Notes under the pieces: model-generated | Told to the model about the DNA's origin: nothing | Databases searched by the model: none | The model's input: the letters and a program-made list of their open reading frames with translations, nothing else | Shown: positions 1 to 7,832 of the stretch, piece after piece | Layout of the letters: the number at the start of each line of letters is the position of its first letter | Numbering within the stretch: position 1 is the stretch's first letter | Source of the DNA: an uncultured Clostridia bacterium | GTDB taxonomy: Bacteria > Bacillota > Clostridia > TANB77 > CAG-508 | DNA length: 19,614 nucleotides | Direction: 5' to 3' | NCBI GenBank assembly: GCA_947589135.1 | Contig: CANPZT010000015.1 | Coordinates: forward strand, 1-19,614 | Position numbers and translations under genes: made by a program

Positions 1-61
1 TTAATAACATTCCTAATAAAAATGAATTTCTTGCTTTTCTTTGCATTGGATTTGTTGCCAT
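1..61 (-). CDS. 5' end of an unidentified protein gene (partial, runs off the window)
   Basis: The minus strand opens with ATG at position 61, preceded by a strong AAGGGAGG ribosome binding site eight bases upstream. Twenty codons are visible, reading MATNPMQRKARNSFLLGMLL before the window ends. The pattern is a short basic N-terminus followed by the start of a hydrophobic stretch, as in a membrane-anchored or secreted protein. A promoter lies upstream at 123-151. Too little is visible to assign a family. The start and ribosome binding site are convincing; the function is unknown. Confidence 0.6.
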   Translation of the reverse strand, partial: MATNPMQRKARNSFLLGMLL

Positions 62-122
62 GACAAATTCCTCCCTTAATCTTATTTTTTTTATATTTTT
101 TTACAAAATATCCATCTATTTT

Positions 123-151
123 ATTTTAACTCAATTAATTTTCAAAATCAA
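123..151 (-). promoter_or_regulatory. Sigma-A-type promoter for the gene at 1-61
   Basis: Read on the minus strand, TTGATT (151-146) is followed after exactly 17 bases by TAAAAT (128-123). It lies about 60 bases upstream of the ATG at 61. The sequence context is AT-rich, so this is a pattern match only. Confidence 0.5.
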
Positions 152-185
152 TAAATTGAGTATTTGTAATCAAAAGTTAATGTTA

Positions 186-207
186 TTGTAATATTTTTGT
201 AATATTT
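186..207. repeat. Two tandem copies of an 11-bp unit
   Basis: TTGTAATATTT occurs twice head to tail. It lies in the AT-rich gap 62-287 between the partial gene and the HAD gene. Apart from this repeat, the promoter at 123-151 and the hairpin at 252-286, I see nothing in that gap. It may be chance in such AT-rich DNA. Confidence 0.4.
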
Positions 208-243
208 CAATGTCAGATTTGTTAAAATTACTATGCATTTTGG

Positions 244-286
244 TCATAAGAAAAGTGTCAAAAAGAATAGTTCCCTTTGACACTTT
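244..286 (-). terminator. Terminator of the HAD phosphatase gene
   Basis: On the minus strand, immediately after the stop codon at 288, an 11-bp perfect stem AAAGTGTCAAA / TTTGACACTTT (286-276 with 262-252) encloses a 13-base loop. It is followed by a short T-rich stretch (TTTTCTTA). The U-tract is weak, but the position and the perfect stem support a rho-independent terminator. Confidence 0.6.
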
Positions 287-287
287 C

Positions 288-1157
288 TTAAAAACAAAAT
301 TTTTTTATTGCATTTGCTACGCCTTCTTCGTTATTAGAATCTGTTATATAATTTGCTTCATTCTCTATAATAGGTGTGCTCCCTTTCATAGCAATTCCTA
401 ATCCTGCATTTTTTATCATTTCTTTATCGTTTATATTATCTCCAATTGCAATTACTTCTTCTTTTTTTATATTTAATTTTTTTATTAAATATTCTATTGC
501 GTTCCATTTGTCTACATCTTTTAATGAAATTTCTGTATAGTAATATTCTATTGAAATATCTTCCGTTCCTTGTTTTATTACTTTTCTTGATATATGTGAA
601 ACATCTAATACTCTAATTCCATCTATATTTCTTAATTTTCTTATTATAGAATTAAAAATTGTTTTATTTTCATCACATACTGTAATTTTCAGAAATTTTT
701 CTTCTGTATCTTGTATATATTTATACATATTTTTAACAATATTAATTATTGTTTTTTTATTATCTTCTTTTTTTAAATTTTCTTTATGATAATATAAAAC
801 ATTATATTTTAATCCTGTAGCTAAAATTGCTTTTTCTGTGTATACATTGTATGATATGCTATTTTGTTCGCATATATTTATAATTTCTAAAACTTTTTGT
901 TTTGACATATATTTTTCGTATATTATATCATCATTTTTCATATCATAAATAAGAGCTCCATTTCCCGCAATAAAATAATTGTTGCTCCCTATTTCTTTTG
1001 CTATTGCTTGAATAGAATTTATTGGTCTTCCAGAAGCAATTATAATTTCTGTTCCTTTTTCAATTGCTTGTTTTATTACTTTTTTTGTGTTTTCTGTAAC
1101 AATTCCATAACTATTTAGCATTGTTCCATCTAAATCTATTGCTACTAATTTATACAT
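288..1157 (-). CDS. Cof-type HAD-IIB family phosphatase
   Basis: A predicted 289-residue cytosolic phosphatase of the HAD superfamily, Cof/YidA-like subfamily. These enzymes hydrolyse sugar phosphates, nucleotides or flavin phosphates with broad specificity. All four HAD motifs are visible: DLDGT with nucleophile Asp8 and Asp10 near the N-terminus, ASGRP around residues 41-45, a lysine in VDKWNAIEYL, and GDNIND at about 239-244. The middle of the protein is the type IIB cap domain. The length is typical for the family. The ATG at 1157 has an AAAGGAG ribosome binding site. The gene is monocistronic, with a promoter at 1270-1298 and a terminator just after the stop. The substrate cannot be deduced. 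Confidence 0.9.
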   Translation of the reverse strand: MYKLVAIDLDGTMLNSYGIVTENTKKVIKQAIEKGTEIIIASGRPINSIQAIAKEIGSNNYFIAGNGALIYDMKNDDIIYEKYMSKQKVLEIINICEQNSISYNVYTEKAILATGLKYNVLYYHKENLKKEDNKKTIINIVKNMYKYIQDTEEKFLKITVCDENKTIFNSIIRKLRNIDGIRVLDVSHISRKVIKQGTEDISIEYYYTEISLKDVDKWNAIEYLIKKLNIKKEEVIAIGDNINDKEMIKNAGLGIAMKGSTPIIENEANYITDSNNEEGVANAIKKFCF

Positions 1158-1269
1158 AAAATTTCTCCTTTATTTTTTCTTTTTAAATTTAAACCTTCTG
1201 AATTATTATATAAAATTATATATTTTTTATTTTCAAATATTTTATAGTTTAGTGTTTAACAATAAATAT

Positions 1270-1298
1270 ATTTTACTATATATTTTTTTTAAAATCAA
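1270..1298 (-). promoter_or_regulatory. Sigma-A-type promoter for the HAD phosphatase gene
   Basis: Minus strand TTGATT (1298-1293), a 17-base spacer and TAAAAT (1275-1270). The leader to the ATG at 1157 would be about 105 bases. The hexamers and spacing are good but the region is an AT-rich divergent gap (1158-1410). Confidence 0.45.
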
Positions 1299-1410
1299 CA
1301 AAATATTTTTGTAAAAATTTCCTGTTTATTTTTTATTGTTTTTGCAAATGATAGTATTAGAAAAAGCAAAAAAGTTTTTTCAAATGTAATATTACAGGAG
1401 GTGAAAAAAC

Positions 1411-1608
1411 ATGGCAAACTCAAGCAATAGAAAATTAGTTCCAGAAGCTATGACAGCTTTAGATAAATTCAAATATGAAGTAGCTAGTGAAGTTGGTGTT
1501 AACTTAAAAGATGGATATAACGGAGATTTAACATCTAAAGATGCTGGTAAAATCGGTGGACAAATGGTTAAGAAAATGATAGAACAAGCTGAAAGAAATA
1601 TGAAATAG
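1411..1608 (+). CDS. Alpha/beta-type small acid-soluble spore protein (SASP)
   Basis: A 65-residue DNA-binding protein that coats and protects spore DNA and is degraded at germination. It carries the family signatures: EAMTALDKFKYEVASEVGV in the N-terminal half, which includes the germination-protease cleavage region, and the C-terminal block DAGKIGGQMVKKMIEQ. Length is typical. It has an excellent ribosome binding site (AGGAGGTG, eight bases before ATG) and is the only plus-strand gene in the window. A forespore sigma-factor promoter would be expected upstream, but I could not pick out a convincing one. The gene shows that the organism belongs to a spore-forming lineage. Confidence 0.95.
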   Translation: MANSSNRKLVPEAMTALDKFKYEVASEVGVNLKDGYNGDLTSKDAGKIGGQMVKKMIEQAERNMK

Positions 1609-1783
1609 TTTTTTTACTAATATTTATAACTTTTATATGCTAAAGTTCTAATAAAATAGTAACCTATAATATTAATTAAGGCAAGAAGTTAAATTTTGTT
1701 TTTATGTTTTATAGTCAATTATTCAGCTGTATAAATTGTCTGCAATATAATTAGTACCTTAGAAGCTAATTTAAATAATACAT

Positions 1784-1811
1784 AAAGGCAGGATTTGATT
1801 TCCTGCCTTTT
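1784..1811. terminator. Bidirectional terminator between the SASP gene and hpf
   Basis: A perfect 10-bp stem, AAAGGCAGGA (1784-1793) with TCCTGCCTTT (1801-1810), and a 7-base loop. It is followed by TTTTATATATT on the plus strand and by T-rich sequence on the minus strand. It lies between converging SASP (+) and hpf (-) genes and should serve both. The rest of the gap 1609-1783 shows nothing recognisable. Confidence 0.85.
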
Positions 1812-1832
1812 ATATATTATTTAGATATTTAT

Positions 1833-2360
1833 TTATGCTTCTGGTTCTACTAGACCATAATTTTTTCCATCTTTTAATTTATGTATAACATTTACTTTAC
1901 CTGTATCGACGTTTATAAACACTAAGAAATTATGTGATGGTTTTTCTTGTAATTTTAAAACAGCATCTTCTGGTGTAATTGGTTTAATTTCATAATATGA
2001 TGTTTTTATTATCTCATTGCTTATTTCAGATATTGCATCTCCACCTACTCCCATTGTTTTTAAAGATGCATCTTTCATCATTTTTTCTTTTTTTGTTTTT
2101 GCTTTTCTAATTTGTCCTTCTAATATATCAATATCTTTATCTATAGAAGCATACATATCTTTATCTTCTGTTACTGCTCTATACTTTTCTCCATTTGCTG
2201 TTACATAGATTTCAGCAATTTGTTCATTTTTCTCTGTTTTTAGTGTTACCTCTGCTTCTGCATCTTCAAAGTATTTATCTATTCTGTCTAACTTTTTTTC
2301 TACATAGTCATTAATAGCTTCTGTTATCTTTAGTTCCTTTCCTGTTATTTTTATTTTCAT
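1833..2360 (-). CDS. hpf: Long-form ribosome hibernation promoting factor
   Basis: A 175-residue ribosome-binding factor that in Firmicutes dimerises 70S ribosomes into inactive 100S particles in stationary phase. Residues 1 to about 100 form the RaiA/HPF domain (KITGKELKITEAINDYVEKK at the start). After a short linker, the C-terminal dimerisation domain is recognisable (YEIKPITPEDAVLKLQ, then SHNFLVFINVDTGKVNVIHK and NYGLVEP). The two-domain length matches the long form. The start has AAGGGAG about nine bases upstream. It appears monocistronic, with a near-consensus promoter at 2409-2437 and the shared terminator at 1784-1811. Confidence 0.93.
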   Translation of the reverse strand: MKIKITGKELKITEAINDYVEKKLDRIDKYFEDAEAEVTLKTEKNEQIAEIYVTANGEKYRAVTEDKDMYASIDKDIDILEGQIRKAKTKKEKMMKDASLKTMGVGGDAISEISNEIIKTSYYEIKPITPEDAVLKLQEKPSHNFLVFINVDTGKVNVIHKLKDGKNYGLVEPEA

Positions 2361-2408
2361 AAAAATCGCTCCCTTCTTCTCTTCGTTATTTTTTACGTTA
2401 TATGATTT

Positions 2409-2437
2409 ATTATATATGTTTCTTTATTTTTTTGCAA
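2409..2437 (-). promoter_or_regulatory. Sigma-A promoter of hpf
   Basis: Minus strand TTGCAA (2437-2432), a 17-base spacer and a perfect TATAAT (2414-2409), about 50 bases upstream of the hpf start codon. One of the clearest promoters in the window. Confidence 0.6.
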
Positions 2438-2499
2438 GTTATATTAATGTTTTTATTTTTTATATTAGTGTGACATACCTATTGCAAACCTATATATTA

Positions 2500-2531
2500 A
2501 TAAATTTTTTTATAAACATAAAAAAATTTAT
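2500..2531 (-). terminator. AT-only hairpin downstream of recO (possible weak terminator)
   Basis: A perfect 14-bp inverted repeat (2500-2513 with 2518-2531) with a 4-base loop, composed entirely of A and T in the stem. It lies just after the recO stop codon. There is no G+C in the stem, so its strength as a terminator is doubtful. Confidence 0.3.
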
Positions 2532-2560
2532 AAAAATCTTTCATATCTTTGTTCTTCTTT

Positions 2561-3290
2561 CTAAAACATTTCTTCTAATTTATATTCTTTTTCTAATTTC
2601 TCATTAAAATATAATTTAGTAATTAATTTAAATTCTTCTAAAGATTGATCTTTTATATTAAATGAATATATTTTTTTTGCAGGTGCTGTTATTGTATATC
2701 TTATAGCACTTTGTGTGCTTTTATTTGTTTTTATACATGATTTATCTTGTTTACTACATGTTTCACATTTAAATCCATTATCTCGTAAACTAAAATATTT
2801 TAACTTTTCTTTTTCTTTGCAACTTACACATTCGTTAATTTTAGGTGTAAATCCTAGAATACATAATAATCTCAATTTAAATACACTTAATATAAAATCA
2901 AGATTTTCTTCCATTTCTGATATAGTATATAGTGTATTTAATAATAATTGTAGTATTTGGTAACAATTTTGGTTTTCGTGTGTTACATCTTGTATTATTT
3001 TATTTATATGAACTGCATATTTTAGTTTGTCCAAATCTGTTCTTAGATTGTAAAACACTTCAATTGGTTCTACAGAATTAATATGATATGTATTTGTTCC
3101 TTTGTACATCAAATATTCTCCAAAGCAAAATATCTGTGTTCCAGCTAAAAGAGCACTTTTAGGTCTTCTTGCTCCTTTAGCTACACAAGATATTTTTCCG
3201 TATTCCTGGTGTTAACATTGTAAGCATTTTATCAAAGTCACCTAAATTATTTTCTGCTAATATAATTCCATTTATTTTTACATTTGACAT
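2561..3290 (-). CDS. recO: DNA repair protein RecO, interrupted by a +1 frameshift at CGGA
   Basis: RecO loads RecA onto SSB-coated DNA with RecR in recombinational repair. ATG at 3290 (AGGTGG upstream) gives MSNVKINGIILAENNLGDFD and on to residue 30. There an in-frame CGG at 3200-3198 is followed six codons later by a stop. Skipping one base and reading GGA continues as GKISCVAKGARRPKSALLAG to a TAG at 2561. The restored protein is 242 residues, a normal RecO length. It has the N-terminal OB fold, a helical middle, and a zinc-type CVSC...CETC cluster at about residues 154-178. Both parts look undegraded. The gene follows yqzL and era as in many Firmicutes. It could be a pseudogene or a sequencing error, but two other genes here break at the same tetranucleotide. 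Confidence 0.85.
3197..3200 (-). other. CGGA frameshift site in recO
   Basis: The coding strand reads CCA GGA ATA CGG AAA in the incoming frame and GGA AAA ATA TCT in the outgoing frame. Removing the C gives TPGIGKISCVAKG, matching the usual RecO pattern of a glycine-lysine pair before the conserved AKG. Alternative single-base deletions within the preceding ten bases would also restore the frame, so the exact site rests on the parallel with the two other sites. Confidence 0.7.
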
Positions 3291-3308
3291 TTTGTTTTTA
3301 TCCACCTT

Positions 3309-3470
3309 TTAATCTTGTTTTTTTATTTCACTATGATTTTCTAAATTTAAGTTTGTTATTTCTTGTATTTCTTTAATATTATTTTCTATATTTTCTATTT
3401 GTTTTAATTCTAAAAAGGCATTGATATCACCTGTATTTTTAAAGGCATCCCATGCTATTTTTTTTATCAT
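3309..3470 (-). CDS. YqzL family small protein
   Basis: A 53-residue protein starting MIKKIAWDAFKNTGDINAFL, which matches the YqzL family pattern (a tryptophan, then F..TG.I..YL). In Bacilli and Clostridia this family sits between era and recO; the function is unknown. The ATG at 3470 has AAGGA nine bases upstream. The stop overlaps the recO ribosome binding region, so the two are probably translationally coupled. The C-terminal half is rich in Glu, Asn, Ile and Lys and looks coiled. Confidence 0.82.
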   Translation of the reverse strand: MIKKIAWDAFKNTGDINAFLELKQIENIENNIKEIQEITNLNLENHSEIKKQD

Positions 3471-3542
3471 AAGCTCACTTCCTTTTATAAAGTTTTACCT
3501 TTAATTTTATCTTTTGCATTTTTTAACAATTTATACAACATT

Positions 3543-4445
3543 TTAAAAAGTTTTGAACTTTTTTATAATAGTATCATTTTCTTGCCAGTCTTCTTTTACT
3601 TTTACCCATGTTTTTAAATTTACCTTTAATCCAAAATTTTTTTCCATGTCTATTCTAGCAAGTCTTCCAATTTTTTTTAACATTTCTCCATTTTTTCCTA
3701 TAATAATTCCTTTATGAGAATTTCTTAAACAATATATTGTTGCTTCAATATCATATATATCTTCTCCATTTTTATTTTTTCTTTGTTTCATTTTTTCTAC
3801 TTCTATATATATACCATGTGGTACTTCGTCTTGCAATAGTTTTAGTGCTTTTTCCCTTATTGTTTCTTCTGCTAGTTGCTTTAATGTTTGGTCTGTATAT
3901 TCTTCTATATCATAATATGCAGGACCTGATTTTAGGTTCTTTTCTATTTCATCTAAAACAATATTTCTATATTTTGTATTTGTTGCAGATATTGGTATCA
4001 CCGCTTGAAAATCATATTCTTTACTATAAATGTCAATTAATTTTAATAAACTTTCTCTTTTTACTAAATCTATTTTATTTATTAATAATATTGTTTTCCT
4101 TTTTGCTTGTTTTATTTTTTCTAATATAATTCTGTCACCTTTTCCTATATCTTTGCTCGTTGCTTCAATTAAAAATAAAATTATATCAGTGTCTGCAATG
4201 CTTGTAAAAGATGTTTCTACCATTGTTTCATTTAACTTTGTTTTTGGTTTATGAATTCCTGGTGTGTCAATAAATATTATTTGTGAGTTTTCTCTATTTA
4301 CTATTCCTTTAATTGCCGTTCTAGTTGTTTGTACTTTATTTGCAATTGCTGCTATCTTTTCTCCTACTAATAAATTAAGTAATGTTGATTTTCCTACATT
4401 TGTTCTTCCTATTAATGTTACAAATCCTGATTTGAATTCTGCCAT
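3543..4445 (-). CDS. era: GTPase Era
   Basis: A 300-residue essential GTPase that binds 16S rRNA and assists 30S ribosome maturation. GTPase motifs are GRTNVGKST (residues 13-21), QTTRT near 39, DTPG (60-63), NKID (123-126) and SA (153-154). The C-terminal KH RNA-binding domain contains GIIIGKNGEM. The usual proline in GRPNVGKS is threonine here. I chose ATG 4445 because it gives the family's normal N-terminus (FKSGFVTLIG); an AAAGGA lies 12 bases upstream, which is rather far. ATG at 4457 adds only four residues, and the frame open to 4568 has no family support. It is downstream of a small membrane protein gene and upstream of yqzL. Confidence 0.93.
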   Translation of the reverse strand: MAEFKSGFVTLIGRTNVGKSTLLNLLVGEKIAAIANKVQTTRTAIKGIVNRENSQIIFIDTPGIHKPKTKLNETMVETSFTSIADTDIILFLIEATSKDIGKGDRIILEKIKQAKRKTILLINKIDLVKRESLLKLIDIYSKEYDFQAVIPISATNTKYRNIVLDEIEKNLKSGPAYYDIEEYTDQTLKQLAEETIREKALKLLQDEVPHGIYIEVEKMKQRKNKNGEDIYDIEATIYCLRNSHKGIIIGKNGEMLKKIGRLARIDMEKNFGLKVNLKTWVKVKEDWQENDTIIKKFKTF

Positions 4446-4556
4446 ATTTGCTTTCATTCCTTTCAATGCATAAATTGATTTATTATTATTATACACTATT
4501 TTTTTGCTAAATTTGTAGAATTTAAAGTTTTTTATATAATTTTTTATAAAGTAACT

Positions 4557-4580
4557 AGAGGTCAGCATTCGCCAACCTCT
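4557..4580 (-). terminator. Stem-loop between the membrane protein gene and era
   Basis: On the minus strand AGAGGTTGGC pairs with GCTGACCTCT around a GAAT tetraloop. The stem has 10 bp including two G-U pairs; on the plus strand these would be mismatches, so it is shaped for minus-strand RNA. No clear U-tract follows, so it may be an attenuator, an RNA processing site or a weak terminator ahead of era. Confidence 0.35.
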
Positions 4581-4586
4581 TTGCTT

Positions 4587-4853
4587 TTATAGTTCACTCT
4601 CTTTTGCCAATATCTCTTTTTTTGCCATGTATAGCATTAAAAAAAATATTGCATGGCCAAGAACTACGGCTGCCATTATAGGCAAGGGCCTTACTAATAA
4701 GTATTTTAAAATACATACAGCTATAAGAACTGCTACCCAATACCAAATTTTCATTGGCACTTTTTTTAATGAGTACATAGTTTTTCTTATAGCCATTTTT
4801 TTCAACACTTTTTTAAAAGCCCTTCCATCCCTCAGATTGTCACATTCTACCAT
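4587..4853 (-). CDS. Small membrane protein of unknown function
   Basis: An 88-residue protein that I do not recognise. It has a basic N-terminal region (about residues 8-35, rich in Lys and Arg) followed by two probable membrane helices (WYWVAVLIAVCILKYLL, then PIMAAVVLGHAIFFLMLY) and a charged tail. The ATG at 4853 is chosen because GGAAGGAG lies seven bases upstream; the ATG two codons earlier would be only one base from it. It is the first gene after the promoter at 4906-4934 and precedes era. Many Firmicutes carry undecaprenol kinase or cytidine deaminase genes near here, but this sequence resembles neither. Confidence 0.65.
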   Translation of the reverse strand: MVECDNLRDGRAFKKVLKKMAIRKTMYSLKKVPMKIWYWVAVLIAVCILKYLLVRPLPIMAAVVLGHAIFFLMLYMAKKEILAKESEL

Positions 4854-4905
4854 GGTCATTCTCCTTCCTACAAATGACTATAAAAATTGCATGTTACTAT
4901 TTAAT

Positions 4906-4934
4906 ATTTTATCATATTTAATATAATTTTGCAA
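4906..4934 (-). promoter_or_regulatory. Sigma-A promoter for the membrane protein-era-yqzL-recO unit
   Basis: Minus strand TTGCAA (4934-4929), a 17-base spacer and TAAAAT (4911-4906), about 50 bases upstream of the first start codon. The -35 hexamer is identical to that of hpf. Confidence 0.55.
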
Positions 4935-4957
4935 ACTTTATGGTAACAATATCTAAA

Positions 4958-4990
4958 AAATCAAAATGGCCCACTTTTTTCAAGTGAGCC
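4958..4990 (-). terminator. Terminator of the glycosyltransferase gene
   Basis: Minus strand GGCTCACTT (4990-4982) pairs with AAGTGGGCC (4976-4968) with one G-U pair and a 5-base loop. It is followed by ATTTTGATTTTTT. It starts 13 bases after the stop codon at 5004. Confidence 0.8.
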
Positions 4991-5003
4991 TTCTATAACT
5001 CTT

Positions 5004-6296
5004 TTACGCATATGCTTGGCGCTTTTTAAAATTAAGTAAGTTTGTAATTTCATTTTCTGTATTTTTTGCTCTTTTTGTTTTTCTAGCTCTTTCTTGTTCA
5101 AGCTCTCTTTTTTGTTTTTCTGCAACTGATTGACAAATTGCTTTTTGATATGTAAAGTGTGTATCTTGTGCTATCTTACTCCAATTATATTCATTTCTTA
5201 CTTTATTTTTTGCTTTTTTTGTTATGTCTGCACATAGTTTATGATCATATAATAATTCCAATATAGAATCTGCAATTGAGTTTGGATTTCCACAATATGT
5301 TTTCATTCCATTTACCCTATGTTCTACAATTTCATTTAGACCTCCAATGTCTGATACTACTACTGGATTTTCTGACAACATTGCTTCTAGTGCTACAATT
5401 CCAAATGGTTCATATGTACTTGGAAATACCGCTATATCTGCTGCTTTATACATTCTTTGTACATCTTTTCCTACCATATGTCCTGCAAAATATACTTTAT
5501 TTGATATTCCCATTGCATTTACTTGTGCTTTTAGCTCATCTATCATTCCACCTTTTCCACATATTACAAGTTTACTATCTCTATAACCTTCTAATATTTT
5601 TGGCATAGCTGAAATTAAGTGTTGTACTCCTTTTTCATATACTAGTCTTCCCATAAATAGTATTATTTTTTCGTTGTCCATAGCATATCTTCTTCTGAAA
5701 TTATAATCTCTTTCTATTCCATTAAATAAACTCATATTTACTCCATTTGGTACTACATTTATTTTTTCATAAGGTAAACCAAATAGTCTTTGTAGTTCAT
5801 TTTTCATATAATTACTATTTACTATTACTTCTGCTGATTCATATGTTAACATCCATTCTGTATCATTTATATATCTTTGTGTTTCATCATGGATTCCGCT
5901 ATTTCTTCCTGCTTCTGTTGCATGTATTGTTGAAACTATTGGTATGTTGTATGAATTTTTTAGTGTTTTAGCAGCATATGCAACTAACCAGTCATGAGCA
6001 TGTATTACATCAAAATTTCCTTCTTTTAACATAATTTCGTTTGCTTTTGCTACCATATTAAAATTCATTTGCATAACCCAGTCAATAAAGTTGTTCGGAT
6101 TAATCATATAGTTATCTACTCTATATACTTTTACTCCTTTGTCATCTTCAAAATATGGAGCATCTCCATCTCTATATGTAATTACTGTAACATCATGTCC
6201 ATCTTTTAATAATGTTTTTGATAAATCATATACTACTCTTGATATTCCTCCTACTACTCTTGGTGGGTATTCCCATGATAACATCAATATTTTCAT
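5004..6296 (-). CDS. GT4/GT5-like glycosyltransferase (starch/glycogen synthase-like)
   Basis: A 430-residue GT-B fold retaining glycosyltransferase. The N-terminal domain opens with MKILMLSWEYPPRVVGGISR, typical of the starch synthase catalytic domain and its GT4 relatives, and includes DVIHAHDW. The C-terminal domain has the FMGRLVYEKGV nucleotide-sugar region and the acidic ExxFGxxxLEAM signature (YEPFGIVALEAM). A highly charged tail of about 40 residues (rich in Lys, Arg and Glu) follows the fold. AAAGGAG precedes the ATG by about nine bases. It has its own promoter (6370-6398) and terminator. It could make glucan or a cell-surface or lipid-linked glycan; no glycogen genes are adjacent, so I do not assign glgA. 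Confidence 0.85.
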   Translation of the reverse strand: MKILMLSWEYPPRVVGGISRVVYDLSKTLLKDGHDVTVITYRDGDAPYFEDDKGVKVYRVDNYMINPNNFIDWVMQMNFNMVAKANEIMLKEGNFDVIHAHDWLVAYAAKTLKNSYNIPIVSTIHATEAGRNSGIHDETQRYINDTEWMLTYESAEVIVNSNYMKNELQRLFGLPYEKINVVPNGVNMSLFNGIERDYNFRRRYAMDNEKIILFMGRLVYEKGVQHLISAMPKILEGYRDSKLVICGKGGMIDELKAQVNAMGISNKVYFAGHMVGKDVQRMYKAADIAVFPSTYEPFGIVALEAMLSENPVVVSDIGGLNEIVEHRVNGMKTYCGNPNSIADSILELLYDHKLCADITKKAKNKVRNEYNWSKIAQDTHFTYQKAICQSVAEKQKRELEQERARKTKRAKNTENEITNLLNFKKRQAYA

Positions 6297-6369
6297 TGAT
6301 ACGCTCCTTTTTTATAATATTTTCTTTTGTTATAATTTTATTTTTTTCGACTTTTTTCTTATTGTTTCT

Positions 6370-6398
6370 ATTGTATCTATTTTTTATAAAAAAGTAAA
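6370..6398 (-). promoter_or_regulatory. Sigma-A promoter of the glycosyltransferase gene
   Basis: Minus strand TTTACT (6398-6393), a 17-base spacer and TACAAT (6375-6370), about 75 bases upstream of the ATG at 6296. It lies in the AT-rich gap after accC (6297-6477), where I see no convincing accC terminator. Confidence 0.5.
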
Positions 6399-6477
6399 TG
6401 CTTTTTTCAATTTTTTTTATTTTTATTAATTATTTGTTCTTAATTTATCTTAATATACCTAATTTAAAAAACAAAAA

Positions 6478-7818
6478 TTAATTAAATTTTTTCTCTATAA
6501 AGGACGTATCATAATTATTATCTCTAAAATCTTTATCATTTAAAATTTTTAATATAAAATCTGTATTTGTGGTAATTCCATCAACAACTAGCTCGGCAAC
6601 TGCACTTTTCATTTTTGCAATTGATTCATTTCTATTTTTTCCATGTACAATAATTTTTGCTATCATAGAATCATAAGTTGGAGGAATTTTGTAACCTGTA
6701 TAAATTGCTGTGTCAATTCTAATTCCATTTCCTCCAGGTAAATGTAAATCTGTAATAGTTCCTGCACAAGGCATAAAATTCTTTTCCGGATTTTCTGCAT
6801 TAATTCTTACCTCCATGCTATGACCTGTAATAGTAATATCCTTTTGTGTATATTGCAATCTTTCTCCACTTGCTATTCTAATCTGTTCTTTAATAATGTC
6901 TACACCTGTTACCATTTCTGTAACTGGGTGTTCTACTTGTACTCTTGTGTTCATCTCCATAAAATAAAACTTTTTATTTTTGTCTACTAAAAATTCAATT
7001 GTTCCTGCATTTGTATATCCAATTTCTTTTACGGCTCTAACTGCAATATCTCCCATCTTTTTTCTTGTTTTATCATCTAAAACGCTTGAAGGTGTTTCTT
7101 CTAAAATTTTTTGATTTCTTCGTTGTATTGAACAATCTCTTTCTCCTAAATGAATGCAGTTACCATGTTCATCAGCTAATACTTGTATTTCAACATGTCT
7201 TGGATTTTCTATAAATTTTTCTAAATATAAGCTATCATCATTAAAAGAAATTTTAGCTTCTTGCTTTACTAAATCATATTCTTTTTCCAACTCTGGCTTA
7301 GAATAAGCAATTCTAATACCTCTTCCTCCGCCACCTGCTGATGCTTTAAGTATTACTGGATATCCAATTTTTTGTGCAAGTTCTATTGCCTGTTCTTTAG
7401 AATATATCAATCCTTCTGATCCTGGTACTACTGGAACTCCTGCCTTTTTCATAGTTTCTTTTGCCTTTGATTTATTTCCCAATAATTCAATTAATTTATA
7501 ATTAGGACCTATAAACTTAATTCCCATTTCCTCGCATATTTTAGCAAAACTACTATTTTCTGATAAGAAACCAAAACCTGGATGTATGCTATCTGCACCA
7601 GTCAAACAAGCAGCTTCTAATATTGCTTTCATATTTAAGTAACTTTTACTAGATGGTGCTGGACCAATACAAATAGACTCATCAGCTAATGTTGTATGTA
7701 AAGCCTTTTTATCAGCTTCTGAATAAATAGCTACTGTTCTAATCCCCATTTCTCTACATGCTCTAATAATCCTAACAGCAATCTCTCCACGATTTGCAAT
7801 CAATACTTTTTTTAACAT
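6478..7818 (-). CDS. accC: Biotin carboxylase subunit of acetyl-CoA carboxylase
   Basis: A 446-residue ATP-grasp enzyme that carboxylates the biotin on AccB, the first half-reaction of malonyl-CoA synthesis. The N-terminal biotin carboxylase domain reads LIANRGEIAVRIIRACRE. The glycine-rich ATP loop is ASAGGGGRGIRI, and the catalytic region includes HVEIQVLAD, GERDCSIQRRNQK and FYFMEMNTRVQVEHPVTE. The C-terminal domain is complete and the length is normal. The ATG at 7818 has AAAGGA about nine bases upstream, directly next to the inverted-repeat element that fills the gap to fabZ. It is the last gene of the fab operon here; accD and accA, which often follow, are absent. Confidence 0.96.
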   Translation of the reverse strand: MLKKVLIANRGEIAVRIIRACREMGIRTVAIYSEADKKALHTTLADESICIGPAPSSKSYLNMKAILEAACLTGADSIHPGFGFLSENSSFAKICEEMGIKFIGPNYKLIELLGNKSKAKETMKKAGVPVVPGSEGLIYSKEQAIELAQKIGYPVILKASAGGGGRGIRIAYSKPELEKEYDLVKQEAKISFNDDSLYLEKFIENPRHVEIQVLADEHGNCIHLGERDCSIQRRNQKILEETPSSVLDDKTRKKMGDIAVRAVKEIGYTNAGTIEFLVDKNKKFYFMEMNTRVQVEHPVTEMVTGVDIIKEQIRIASGERLQYTQKDITITGHSMEVRINAENPEKNFMPCAGTITDLHLPGGNGIRIDTAIYTGYKIPPTYDSMIAKIIVHGKNRNESIAKMKSAVAELVVDGITTNTDFILKILNDKDFRDNNYDTSFIEKKFN

Positions 7819-7832
7819 AACTATATCCTTTC

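Noticed and set aside
1320..1400. A forespore sigma-G or sigma-F promoter before the SASP gene
   Set aside because: Expected from biology, but no pair of hexamers with correct spacing could be chosen with confidence.
3485..3541. A possible 18-residue peptide (MLYKLLKNAKDKIKGKTL) between era and yqzL
   Set aside because: It starts one base after the era stop but has no ribosome binding site and could be chance. It would be worth a look only if conserved in relatives.
3737..4129. A 130-codon plus-strand open frame antisense to era
   Set aside because: A hydrophobic Leu/Phe/Tyr-rich translation of AT-rich antisense DNA with no ribosome binding site.
4446..4568. N-terminal extension of Era by 41 residues
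   Set aside because: The extra sequence (Lys, Asn, Tyr and Phe-rich) has no Era homology and no ribosome binding site; the 300-residue form matches the family.
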